A stretch of 64,000 nucleotides of DNA. It comes from Flavihumibacter profundi. Its GTDB lineage: Bacteria; Bacteroidota; Bacteroidia; Chitinophagales; Chitinophagaceae. Below are positions 26,638-34,380 of the stretch, in pieces (the first letter of the stretch is position 1; each line of letters opens with the position of its first letter). The position numbers and the translations under genes are program-made. The stretch spans positions 310,001 to 374,000 of the forward strand of contig NZ_JAIQXE010000003.1 of NCBI RefSeq assembly GCF_020076305.1, written 5' to 3'. A model generated the notes under the pieces. That model had not been told where the DNA came from. It saw nothing but the letters and a program-made list of their open reading frames with translations, and made no database searches.

Positions 26638-27954
26638 TTAAAGCAGACGAATAGTCAGTTTTACTTTTTGAATGCGGTTACGGTCGAGTTCCAATATGGT
26701 GAATTGGAAATCACCCACTTCAACAACTTCATTTTCCGTAGGAATTTTTCCGGAGATTTCGAGAATGAGTCCGGCCAATGAATCACTTTCCCCCTTTACC
26801 TCATCAAAGGTATCAAGGGGAAGCCCAATGATCTTGCAAACATCATTGATCATTGTTCGGCCTTCGAATATGAAATTATTATCATCGAGTTTGCGGTTGG
26901 GACTTTCCTCTTCATCGAATTCATCACGGATATCGCCAATTATTTCTTCCATGACATCTTCAAGGGTAACAATTCCGCTTGTACCACCAAATTCATCCAC
27001 AACTATCGCGAAATGTGTTCTCCTGGTACGGAAATCCTGCAGTAAGTCTTCGATCATTTTTTGCTCATGTACAAAATAGGGCTGCCTCATAATTGTATGC
27101 CAATTGAAATCATCCTTTTCATTAAGGAACGGCAGGATATCTTTAGTGTGAATAAGGCCCATTATTTCATCCAGGCTATTCCGGTATACAGGTACCCTGG
27201 AGTAATGTAGTGCTTCTAGTTGTTTCACCAGTTCGCTGAAGGAACTTTTATATTCAATGCCACTAACGTCTAGGCGCGTACGCATTATTTGCTTAACCGT
27301 AATATTCCCGAATTTCGCAATTCCCCTAAGGATATTCTTTTCTTCTTCAGAAGCACCGCTGTCTTCCTCCAGTTCTTCGAAGTGGTTCCCTGCATAATCG
27401 GCACCAAGGGATTTTTCGATACCGTCGGTCATTCCAACGAGCCAGCCACTGCTTCTTTTAAACAGGAGATGTACTATTTCAACCAGGTAAGAAGCGTCAC
27501 GTGCAAACCGGAGATTATTCTGTGAAGCGTAAACCTTTGGCAGTACTTCACCGAATAAAATCAGGAAGAAAGTCACAAGTAACACTTTTATGAGGAAATC
27601 AATCAGCCAGAAATTATTCTTAATAGGAAGTAGTTGGTCAATTAAAAAATTGGAAAGAATAATTATAGCAATATTTACCAGGGCATTACCAATTCTCAGG
27701 GAACCCAGTAACAATTTAGGTTCGTCCAACAGGTTTACAATCCTTTTCCAGGATGATCCCTGTTTAGTTTTAAGCATATTGATATCACGATGTGACAAGC
27801 TGAAGAAGGCTACTTCGGCACCTGAAAGAAAATAAGAAATTATCAGAAGAATAAGGATGAGGATAACCAATAAGGTGGTTCCCTGAAGGTTAGCCGCCAG
27901 TAAAAAGGGGCTCCACAATAAATGTAAACAAACGTCAACCGAAGCGTGATCCAA
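26638..27954 (-). CDS. gldE: Gliding motility-associated protein GldE (CorC/HlyC family)
   Basis: A 438-residue inner-membrane protein. About four helices lie in residues 15-155 (DUF21/CNNM domain, with SYFLSGAEVAFFSLSHRDI), then two CBS domains (VSGIEYKSSFSELVKQLEAL and FAIVVDEFGGTSGIVTLEDVMEEIIGDI) and a C-terminal CorC_HlyC domain. GldE overlaps functionally with GldD in Flavobacterium. The only early start codon is a TTG at 27954, so the exact N-terminus is uncertain. It follows ssb. Confidence 0.94.
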   Translation of the reverse strand: MDHASVDVCLHLLWSPFLLAANLQGTTLLVILILILLIISYFLSGAEVAFFSLSHRDINMLKTKQGSSWKRIVNLLDEPKLLLGSLRIGNALVNIAIIILSNFLIDQLLPIKNNFWLIDFLIKVLLVTFFLILFGEVLPKVYASQNNLRFARDASYLVEIVHLLFKRSSGWLVGMTDGIEKSLGADYAGNHFEELEEDSGASEEEKNILRGIAKFGNITVKQIMRTRLDVSGIEYKSSFSELVKQLEALHYSRVPVYRNSLDEIMGLIHTKDILPFLNEKDDFNWHTIMRQPYFVHEQKMIEDLLQDFRTRRTHFAIVVDEFGGTSGIVTLEDVMEEIIGDIRDEFDEEESPNRKLDDNNFIFEGRTMINDVCKIIGLPLDTFDEVKGESDSLAGLILEISGKIPTENEVVEVGDFQFTILELDRNRIQKVKLTIRLL

Positions 27955-27993
27955 AGCAATTAATTTAATTTAAGGATGCGATTCATTCAAGAC

Positions 27994-28020
27994 AAAGGCA
28001 GGTCCCGACGGCCTGCCATT
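27994..28020 (-). terminator. Possible terminator after ssb
   Basis: GGCAGG and CCTGCC form a stem of 6-8 base pairs with a 9-base loop; only a short TTTGTCTT follows on the minus strand, so termination may be partial, with some read-through into gldE. Confidence 0.4.
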
Positions 28021-28047
28021 TATGCAAAAATGCAATAAATTCTGCAT

Positions 28048-28482
28048 TCAGAAAGGGAGATCCTGGTTAGGTTCAGGAGGGGCATCTTCACTGCTCATTC
28101 CTTCCAGTCCTTCGCCAGGCAAGCCATTGAATCCATGACCATGAATATCAGTCCTTTTATCCAACATAATCAGATTATCTCCAACCACCTCGGTTGCGAA
28201 TTTTTTATTCCCTTCTTTATCTTCCCAGCTGCGTGTCCTTAACCGGCCTTCAATATAGACCAGGCTTCCTTTATGCAGGTATTTCTGGGCAAGTTCAGCA
28301 AGCCCGCGCCACAACACAACAGTATGCCATTCTGTTTGAGAGATCAGTTTCCCAGCCCTGTCCTTGTATGTTTCCGTGGTTGCAAGGGAGAATTTTGCTA
28401 CTGCAATATTTCCCTCAAGGTATTGTACATCTGGATCTTTCCCGAGATTTCCGATCAGCATCACCCTGTTTACTCCTCTCAT
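28048..28482 (-). CDS. ssb: Single-stranded DNA-binding protein
   Basis: A 144-residue SSB. The OB fold covers about residues 1-108 (RGVNRVMLIGNLGKDPDVQY, EWHTVVLWRGLAELAQKYLHKG, YIEGRLRTRSWED). A flexible tail ends in DLPF, the acidic-hydrophobic tip that recruits replication and repair proteins. It lies in the conserved mutY-ssb-gldE-gldD cluster and probably acts in the core replication machinery. Confidence 0.97.
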   Translation of the reverse strand: MRGVNRVMLIGNLGKDPDVQYLEGNIAVAKFSLATTETYKDRAGKLISQTEWHTVVLWRGLAELAQKYLHKGSLVYIEGRLRTRSWEDKEGNKKFATEVVGDNLIMLDKRTDIHGHGFNGLPGEGLEGMSSEDAPPEPNQDLPF

Positions 28483-28590
28483 ATAGATTCATTTGAAGTG
28501 ATAATTCCTCTGTTGTCTGGTTGTCCTCTTTAAAATTAATTTTTTTTCAGTGGATTCCCGCCAATTTTTAGCAGAATCCCACATTAATGG

Positions 28591-28637
28591 GACCTCCATT
28601 CACCCGCCGGGTAATACCCGGCGGGTGAATGGAGGTC
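28591..28637. repeat. Perfect 47-bp extragenic palindrome (copy 1 of a family)
   Basis: Two 23-base arms pair perfectly around a single central base; the core is CCGGGTAATACCCGG and the outer arms begin GACCTCCATT. Its right end overlaps the mutY stop codon (28636-28638). No T run follows on either strand, so it is not a standard terminator. A second, shorter inverted repeat (TCCCA/TGGGA) lies just beside it. Confidence 0.85.
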
Positions 28638-29694
28638 AGAGCGGGTGCGCCTCCAGATAGGCATTAATAAATTTGGGAAACGCCAGTTTTTTCAGGTCTT
28701 TTTTAGCAACCAATTGTAAGCCCTTATCTGGTTGAAGGGCTTTTTTCAGGTGAACCCGGATAAAACGGCCTTTGATGGTTTGATGGGTAAGGTGTTGCAG
28801 TTCAGGTTCCGAAATGGAAACAATTCTTCCGGAGAACGAGCTCAATATTGTATTAAGCACTTCAGTCAATATAGCTTCATCAGGGGCGATTTCATCTGCA
28901 CTTTCCAGTAATAGCCATTCATGCAGGTCTTTCCAGATATCTGATCCGGAACGTTTGTTAATATAAAAATGGTCCTTAAATGAAAGGACGAAATAATAAA
29001 AATAACGGGTCTTCCGTTGGATTTTTTTTGATTTTACGGGCAATTCATTAACCCAACCATGCTTTAAGGCCTCGCATTCATGCCGCAATACACATGAATC
29101 GCAAAGTGGCTGCCGTGGCTTGCAAATTACTGCACCGAAATCCATGATTGACTGGTTATATTTTCCCGGTTGAGTAAAGTCGAGGAGAGTATTTGCCAGT
29201 TGATTATACAGTTTTTTGCCATCTGTAGTATCTATTGGTGTGCTGATGCCAAAATACCTTGAAATCACCCTGAAAACATTCCCATCAAGCACTGCAAAGG
29301 GATGACCAAAAGCAAATGAAGCAATTGCTGCTGCAGTATATGTTCCAATTCCTTTAAGCTTAAGTATATCTTCATATGTATCGGGGAAAACCCCACCGAG
29401 GTCAAATGCTATAAACCTGGCGGTCACTAAAAGATTTCGGCAACGGCTGTAATAACCCAGGCCTTCCCAAAGTTTAAAAACAGTTTCATCAGCAGCCATG
29501 GCAAGGTCGGTAATGGTAGGGAAGTTATCTATAAACCGCTGGTAGTAGGCTAGGCCCTGCTCAACGCGGGTTTGTTGCAGCATTATTTCGCTCAACCATA
29601 TCCTGTAAGGGTCGCGTTCTCCTTTCCAGGGCATCTGGCGGGTATTGCCAGCAATATTCCAATCCATCAGGAGCTTTGTGAAATCTGGTTGCAT
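28636..29694 (-). CDS. mutY: A/G-specific adenine glycosylase
   Basis: A 352-residue MutY that removes adenine mispaired with 8-oxoguanine. Visible are SEIMLQQTRVE (catalytic Glu), the helix-hairpin-helix LKGIGTYTAAAIASFAFGH, the catalytic Asp in AVLDGNVFRV and the [4Fe-4S] loop CKPRQPLCDSCVLRHEC with spacing C-x6-C-x2-C-x5-C. A NUDIX-like C-terminal domain ends with a HLTHQTIKGRF segment. An in-frame ATG at 29721 is an alternative start. A perfect palindrome runs into its stop codon. Confidence 0.95.
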   Translation of the reverse strand: MQPDFTKLLMDWNIAGNTRQMPWKGERDPYRIWLSEIMLQQTRVEQGLAYYQRFIDNFPTITDLAMAADETVFKLWEGLGYYSRCRNLLVTARFIAFDLGGVFPDTYEDILKLKGIGTYTAAAIASFAFGHPFAVLDGNVFRVISRYFGISTPIDTTDGKKLYNQLANTLLDFTQPGKYNQSIMDFGAVICKPRQPLCDSCVLRHECEALKHGWVNELPVKSKKIQRKTRYFYYFVLSFKDHFYINKRSGSDIWKDLHEWLLLESADEIAPDEAILTEVLNTILSSFSGRIVSISEPELQHLTHQTIKGRFIRVHLKKALQPDKGLQLVAKKDLKKLAFPKFINAYLEAHPL

Positions 29695-29868
29695 TTTGGG
29701 GGGCTCGGAAAAAAAATTCAATTTAATTCAAAATCAATAAATTGCATAAGTGTTGCTTGGTAAAAAAGATTCACTTATATTAACAAACAAATTCATATTT
29801 GTAGGGGAATCCGGATTGGCGGGCCAGTAAAACCGCTGCTTGCAAAAACGACTCAAAACAGGTGATAT

Positions 29869-30189
29869 ATGAGAAAGGCCGACCTCATCAACCAGATTGC
29901 AGAAAAAACGGGCATTCCAAAAGTGGATGTGCTGGTTACCCTCGAAGCAATGTTCAAAGAAGTAAAAGATGTATTGTCTCAAGGAGAAAACATCTATATC
30001 AGGGGATTCGGAAGTTTTATTACCAAGAAGCGGGCCGCCAAGATCGGGCGCAATATCAAGAAAAATGTGGCTGTAGAGATCCCCGAACACTTTATCCCGG
30101 CATTCAAACCTGCCAAAGAATTTGTTCAGGAGGTTAAAAAACTCAAAACTGTTAAAGAAGGACAGCCAAACCCCGACGAAGAAATGTAA
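29869..30189 (+). CDS. HU/IHF-family DNA-binding protein
   Basis: A 106-residue histone-like protein: MRKADLINQIAEKTGIPKVDV, then the beta-arm tip region RGFGSFITKKRAAKIGRN, then FKPAKEFVQEV. It bends DNA and compacts the nucleoid. The tail is slightly longer and more acidic than in E. coli HU. It is divergent from mutY across a 174-base gap with an imperfect -7 box (CATATTTG, 29794-29801). Confidence 0.95.
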   Translation: MRKADLINQIAEKTGIPKVDVLVTLEAMFKEVKDVLSQGENIYIRGFGSFITKKRAAKIGRNIKKNVAVEIPEHFIPAFKPAKEFVQEVKKLKTVKEGQPNPDEEM

Positions 30190-30195
30190 TTTCGC

Positions 30196-30215
30196 CACCT
30201 TAATCCCTTAAGGTG
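30196..30215 (+). promoter_or_regulatory. Hairpin that includes the GTG start of the TPR gene
   Basis: CACCTTAA and TTAAGGTG are perfect 8-base arms around a 4-base loop. The last three bases of the 3' arm are the GTG start codon at 30213-30215. This may control how much TPR protein is made relative to the upstream HU protein. Confidence 0.45.
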
Positions 30216-31058
30216 AAAAAAGAACAATTTATAGTTATTGGAGGCGGACTTCTCTTATTGCTGTTGATTTATTTTTTCGGAACAACGGTTCCGGTAAAAA
30301 AAGAGGCAGTTGCCACAGCGCCTTCGCAATCTCAATCATTTGACATCCAGGCTGTTATAAAAGCAGCTACTTCCCGCTTACCAGCAAATCAACAGACATA
30401 TGTCAGCGGATTGTCGGAAGCAGTGGTGCGGGGTGATGTAAAAGAGCAGCAAATCCGCACCTATAAGCAACTTGCAAAGTTCTGGAGTGATTCGGCAAAA
30501 GCCTTTATTCCTTTCGCTTATTATACTTCCCAGGCAGCTAAGTTGGAAAATTCTGAAAAAAGTCTCACCTTTGCAGCCCAATTATTATTGGATAACCTGA
30601 GAGGGGTTGAACAGCCGGAGATAAAGTCCTGGCTGGCCGGCGAATCAAAGGAGCTGTTTGAAAAGGCAATTGTTTTGAATCCGGAAAGTGATTCGCTTAA
30701 AGTCGGACTGGGAAGCACCTATATTTTTGGAGCTCCTTCAGAAAGTCCACAGGAAGTGATGAAAGGTATACAAACAATCCTGGCGGTTAGCCGTAAAGAT
30801 TCAACCAATCTTTATGCGCAGAAAATGCTTGGAATTGGGGGTGTTGTTTCTGGTCAATATGATAAAGCGGTAGAAAGGCTTGAGAAAGTAGTCCGATCGA
30901 CCCCGAACGACCTTGAAGTTATGTTGATGCTGGCAGAAGGATATGAACGGAAAGGCGATAAGCCCAAAGCTATCGAATGGTACAGGCACGCTTCCGACCA
31001 TGTTGAAAATCCGGAACTGAAAACAGAACTAAATAAACGCATACAGCAATTGCAGTAA
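30213..31058 (+). CDS. TPR-repeat membrane-anchored protein
   Basis: A 281-residue protein with one N-terminal helix (IVIGGGLLLLLLIYFFG) that anchors it in the inner membrane. TPR-like pairs run to the C-terminus: LFEKAIVLNPESDSLKVGLG, YDKAVERLEKVVRSTPNDLEVMLMLAEGYERKGDKPKAIEWYRHA. No enzyme motif is visible. TPR domains bind other proteins; the partner is unknown. It begins with GTG, 24 bases after the HU gene, inside a hairpin. Confidence 0.85.
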   Translation: MKKEQFIVIGGGLLLLLLIYFFGTTVPVKKEAVATAPSQSQSFDIQAVIKAATSRLPANQQTYVSGLSEAVVRGDVKEQQIRTYKQLAKFWSDSAKAFIPFAYYTSQAAKLENSEKSLTFAAQLLLDNLRGVEQPEIKSWLAGESKELFEKAIVLNPESDSLKVGLGSTYIFGAPSESPQEVMKGIQTILAVSRKDSTNLYAQKMLGIGGVVSGQYDKAVERLEKVVRSTPNDLEVMLMLAEGYERKGDKPKAIEWYRHASDHVENPELKTELNKRIQQLQ

Positions 31059-31078
31059 AATTGAATTGTTAACACTAT

Positions 31079-31086
31079 AATCTTTG
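31079..31086 (+). promoter_or_regulatory. Near-consensus -7 box ahead of the 31-residue basic protein
   Basis: AATCTTTG (within TAATCTTTG) ends five bases before the ATG at 31092, the same spacing as at lpxH and the 41316 lipoprotein. Confidence 0.35.
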
Positions 31087-31091
31087 CAAAC

Positions 31092-31187
31092 ATGCCTTGT
31101 GGTAAAAAAAGAAAGCGTCATAAGATTGCGACGCACAAGCGTAAAAAGAGACTGAGAAAGAATCGTCATAAGAAGGGTAAGAAGTAA
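31092..31187 (+). CDS. Very basic 31-residue protein (AURKAIP1/COX24, bS22/mS38-like)
   Basis: The product is 31 residues long, starts MPCGKKRKRHK and ends KKRLRKNRHKKGKK; over half the residues are Lys or Arg. It matches the short Bacteroidota proteins annotated with an AURKAIP1/COX24 domain, a family that includes mitochondrial mS38 and actinobacterial bS22, so it is probably a small ribosomal protein. A -7-like box lies five bases upstream and a terminator 24 bases downstream. It sits immediately ahead of rng. Confidence 0.85.
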   Translation: MPCGKKRKRHKIATHKRKKRLRKNRHKKGKK

Positions 31188-31211
31188 TATTCTTCCTTTT
31201 ATAACTTCTTT

Positions 31212-31248
31212 AAGCCGGAATATGTAATTTTATTCCGGCTTTATTTCC
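31212..31248 (+). terminator. Terminator after the small basic protein gene
   Basis: An 11-base stem (AAGCCGGAATA / TATTCCGGCTT) with an 8-base loop, followed by a moderately T-rich stretch. Confidence 0.7.
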
Positions 31249-31374
31249 TTTAGCTGAACCGTTTATTGCAGTCATCCTCCGATTATTGCTTATTCCCGGA
31301 TGCCTGTAATGCAAGAGACTACTTCAGCTTTTTTCCTTTTGGTGAGATTGGACTGATGTTAAAAGATTACTCGC

Positions 31375-32925
31375 TTGAACAAGGAATTAATTATTAACTC
31401 CGCGCCACAGGGTGTAGAGATAGCTCTCCTGGAAGACAAGAAACTGGTAGAACTGCACAATGAAAAAGCAGATGCCAGTTTTGCTGTTGGGGATTTGTAT
31501 TTAGGCAAGGTAAGAAAGCTCATACCTGGTTTGAACGCTGCATTTGTTGATGTAGGGTTTGAAAAGGATGCTTTTTTACACTACACTGACCTGAGTCCCT
31601 ATGCGAAATCACTCCTTAAGTTTACCCAGCAATCCATTGCTGATAACACAGTTGGGGGATTTGATTTTGGTCGTTTTGAAGTTGAATCTGAAATCATTAA
31701 GACCGGAAAAATCAATGAAGTATTGGGAGGAAAGCCTAATGTATTGGTGCAGATCCTTAAAGAACCCATTGCGGCAAAAGGTCCGCGCCTGAGCTGCGAG
31801 ATTTCATTACCCGGCCGTTTTGTTGTAATAACCCCATTTAATGATGTAGTAGCTGTTTCCCGGAAGATCCATTCTTCTGATGAGCGTAAAAGGCTGCAAA
31901 AAATTATTGAGGCTATCAAGCCGAAAAATTTCGGGGTCATAGTACGTACTGCAGCCGAAGGGAAAAACACAGCGGAATTGCATGAAGATTTGCTGGCATT
32001 AGTTGATACCTGGAAAACCATACAACAAAACCTGAAGGGTGCTGTTGCACCTGCAAAAATACTGAGTGAGCAAACCAAGGCGACCAGTATGCTGCGTGAT
32101 TTGCTTACTGAAGATTTTAACCGGATAGTTGTAAATGACAGGAATATTTATAACGATACCAAAAGTTATATCCAAAAGATTGCCCCTGATAAAGCTGATA
32201 TCGTAACCTATCACCATAATGGATCGCCCATATTTGACCAGTTTGGCATTACAAAACAGGTTAAAGCGGCTTTTGGTAAAACTGTCAACCTCCCAAGTGG
32301 CGCTTATCTTATCATTGAGCATACTGAAGCACTACATGTAATTGATGTAAACAGCGGTTATAAAAGCGTGAGCAATAACCAGGAGCAAAATGCCCTGGAA
32401 ACGAACCTCGAAGCGGCAGAAGAAATTGCCCGCCAGTTACGTTTACGCGATTTGGGTGGTATTATCGTGGCTGATTTCATTGATATGAAATTGCCTGAAA
32501 ATAAGAAGCGGCTCCTGGATGCCATGGAAGGTTATATGAAAACAGACAGGGCCAAACATGCGGTTTTACCTATCTCAAAATTCGGACTGATGCAGATCAC
32601 GAGGCAGCGTATGAAGCCCGAGATCAATATTAACACAATGGAAGTTTGTCCGAGTTGCCACGGCACCGGCAAAATATCTTCAGCGCTTGTGCTTGAAGAT
32701 GAAATTGAGAAGAACCTGAATTACCTTATTACCCATAAACACAATAACCTCACCCTCTCTGTGCATCCGATAATGCATGCCTATTTAACCAAGGGCTGGA
32801 TTTTTAGCAAGCTGTGGAAATGGAAGCGGACTTTTAAGCAGAATATCAAGCTACAGGCTAACAGCAATTACCACCTTACTGAGTTTCATTTTTTCGATTC
32901 ACATGAGGAAGAAATCAAATTATAA
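31375..32925 (+). CDS. rng: Ribonuclease E/G family endoribonuclease
   Basis: A 516-residue RNase G-type enzyme for rRNA maturation and mRNA decay. The start is a TTG giving MNKELIINSAPQGVEIALLEDKKL, as in relatives; no nearby ATG fits. The S1 domain is in about residues 35-125 (YLGKVRKLIPGLNAAFVDVG). The catalytic Asp residues lie in HVIDVNSG and ADFIDM, and the zinc-link CPSCHGTGK follows. It lacks the long C-terminal degradosome arm of E. coli RNase E. A bidirectional terminator separates it from susD. Confidence 0.95.
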   Translation: MNKELIINSAPQGVEIALLEDKKLVELHNEKADASFAVGDLYLGKVRKLIPGLNAAFVDVGFEKDAFLHYTDLSPYAKSLLKFTQQSIADNTVGGFDFGRFEVESEIIKTGKINEVLGGKPNVLVQILKEPIAAKGPRLSCEISLPGRFVVITPFNDVVAVSRKIHSSDERKRLQKIIEAIKPKNFGVIVRTAAEGKNTAELHEDLLALVDTWKTIQQNLKGAVAPAKILSEQTKATSMLRDLLTEDFNRIVVNDRNIYNDTKSYIQKIAPDKADIVTYHHNGSPIFDQFGITKQVKAAFGKTVNLPSGAYLIIEHTEALHVIDVNSGYKSVSNNQEQNALETNLEAAEEIARQLRLRDLGGIIVADFIDMKLPENKKRLLDAMEGYMKTDRAKHAVLPISKFGLMQITRQRMKPEININTMEVCPSCHGTGKISSALVLEDEIEKNLNYLITHKHNNLTLSVHPIMHAYLTKGWIFSKLWKWKRTFKQNIKLQANSNYHLTEFHFFDSHEEEIKL

Positions 32926-32930
32926 AGAAA

Positions 32931-32963
32931 AAAAATCCGCATCAGTTGGTGCGGATTTTTTTT
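32931..32963. terminator. Bidirectional terminator between rng and susD
   Basis: AATCCGCA pairs with TGCGGATT; A-rich on the left and T-rich on the right, so it works on both strands for the two convergent genes. Confidence 0.85.
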
Positions 32964-32980
32964 GAAGTAGCGCTTAATTA

Positions 32981-34357
32981 CTAATAGCCTGCATTCTGGG
33001 TCAGATTCTTGTTTACCTTAATTTCACGATCAGGAATCGGGAAAATCAGGTGCGGATCATTCCAGGCAATACCAAGGATAGATTTCTGCAGCCTTTTCGC
33101 ATCATGCAGTTTGAAGCCTTCAAAAGACAACTCATGACTTCTTTCCAAAATGATTTTATCAAGTGTCAGTGCATTATCTGCAATTGGTGCCAAACCAGCC
33201 CTCTCTCGTATCGTATTTATATCATCTACAGCCGGCACCCCGCCGATAGGTGAAGCTGGCGCTAACCTGAAGTTAGACTCACCACGAATCAGGTACATTT
33301 CAGCTAAACGAATAATATGAACTGCCCCATAAAGCATGTCAAATTTGCCGCAATAAATTGATCCGCTTGCCTGATAAAATGCCTGTGAGGGCCGCTGATC
33401 ATTTTGCTCATAATCTGAAAAATAACTTGGAACGATTTCTATATCACCGCGACCTGCCTGTGAAAAGAAAGTTGCAAAATCATTTACCCCCTGTGTTGTA
33501 TTCACCTGCATGGCGAAAACATCCTCAGTTGTATTGCCTACCACTTGATTAGGATTATTTGGATTATAGGGGAATGCGGAAGCATAATCACTTGTAAGGC
33601 TATTGGAACCACTGTTTATAACGCGGTCGGCTGCGCTCGCTGCATTTGCATAATCGCCTTGTTGCAGGTAAACGCGCGCCAACATTCCCGCGGCTGCAGA
33701 TTTGTTAGCAAAGAAACTATTGTCTGCAGGTAATAAACTTTCAGCTTCAGTAAGGTCTTTAATGACTTGTGTATATACTTCTGAAACTTTATTGCGGGCC
33801 ACATAACTCGCTTCAGTAATGCTTCTTGTAGGAGTCAATATAATTGGTACTCCGTCATTTGAAGCAGGCGACCCGTCATTCCATGGTTTTGCATATAACC
33901 TGACAAGATCAAATAATAAAGAGCCGCGAATGAATTTCGCTCCTCCTTCAACCCTGTTTCTGTTAGCTTCAGTAACTTTATCCAATGCACTCAATACATT
34001 ATTAGCAACATTTATCGTATTATAAGACGCCAGCCAGGTCCCTTCTACGAAATCGTTATTAACAGGTATGTTTTTGTTGAAAATCTGGGTCATTCCCTGG
34101 TAGGTACCACTCCAGGCTATATTTCCATCATCACCCAGTAATTCTGAATATACAAAAATGTCACCTCCGTAAACATAGCCTTTACACAACTGTGCATAGG
34201 TGCCTACTAATGCCGATTCTACATCGGAACTGGTCAAAAGCGCCTGGCTTTCGTCGATACTGGCATATGGATTTTTTGTCAACCCTTTGGTGCAGGCAGA
34301 AAATAAAGCCAGGGCAATGAACAAAATCCCAATTATTTTAAATCTATTATTAGACAT
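32981..34357 (-). CDS. RagB/SusD-family nutrient-uptake lipoprotein
   Basis: A 458-residue outer-membrane lipoprotein (signal peptide ending ALFSAC). The TPR-like SusD fold is visible in ESALVGTYAQLCKG, FIRGSLLFDLVRLYA, AAAGMLARVYLQQGDYANAASAADRVI, the late helix RLAEMYLIRGESNF and the C-terminal LERSHELSFEGFKLHDAKRL. SusD proteins cover the SusC pore and bind the ligand. It follows susC by 23 bases. No glycosidase, sulfatase or regulator is adjacent, so the substrate is unknown. Confidence 0.95.
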   Translation of the reverse strand: MSNNRFKIIGILFIALALFSACTKGLTKNPYASIDESQALLTSSDVESALVGTYAQLCKGYVYGGDIFVYSELLGDDGNIAWSGTYQGMTQIFNKNIPVNNDFVEGTWLASYNTINVANNVLSALDKVTEANRNRVEGGAKFIRGSLLFDLVRLYAKPWNDGSPASNDGVPIILTPTRSITEASYVARNKVSEVYTQVIKDLTEAESLLPADNSFFANKSAAAGMLARVYLQQGDYANAASAADRVINSGSNSLTSDYASAFPYNPNNPNQVVGNTTEDVFAMQVNTTQGVNDFATFFSQAGRGDIEIVPSYFSDYEQNDQRPSQAFYQASGSIYCGKFDMLYGAVHIIRLAEMYLIRGESNFRLAPASPIGGVPAVDDINTIRERAGLAPIADNALTLDKIILERSHELSFEGFKLHDAKRLQKSILGIAWNDPHLIFPIPDREIKVNKNLTQNAGY

Positions 34358-34380
34358 AGTATTTGTTTTAGTAGTTCAAA

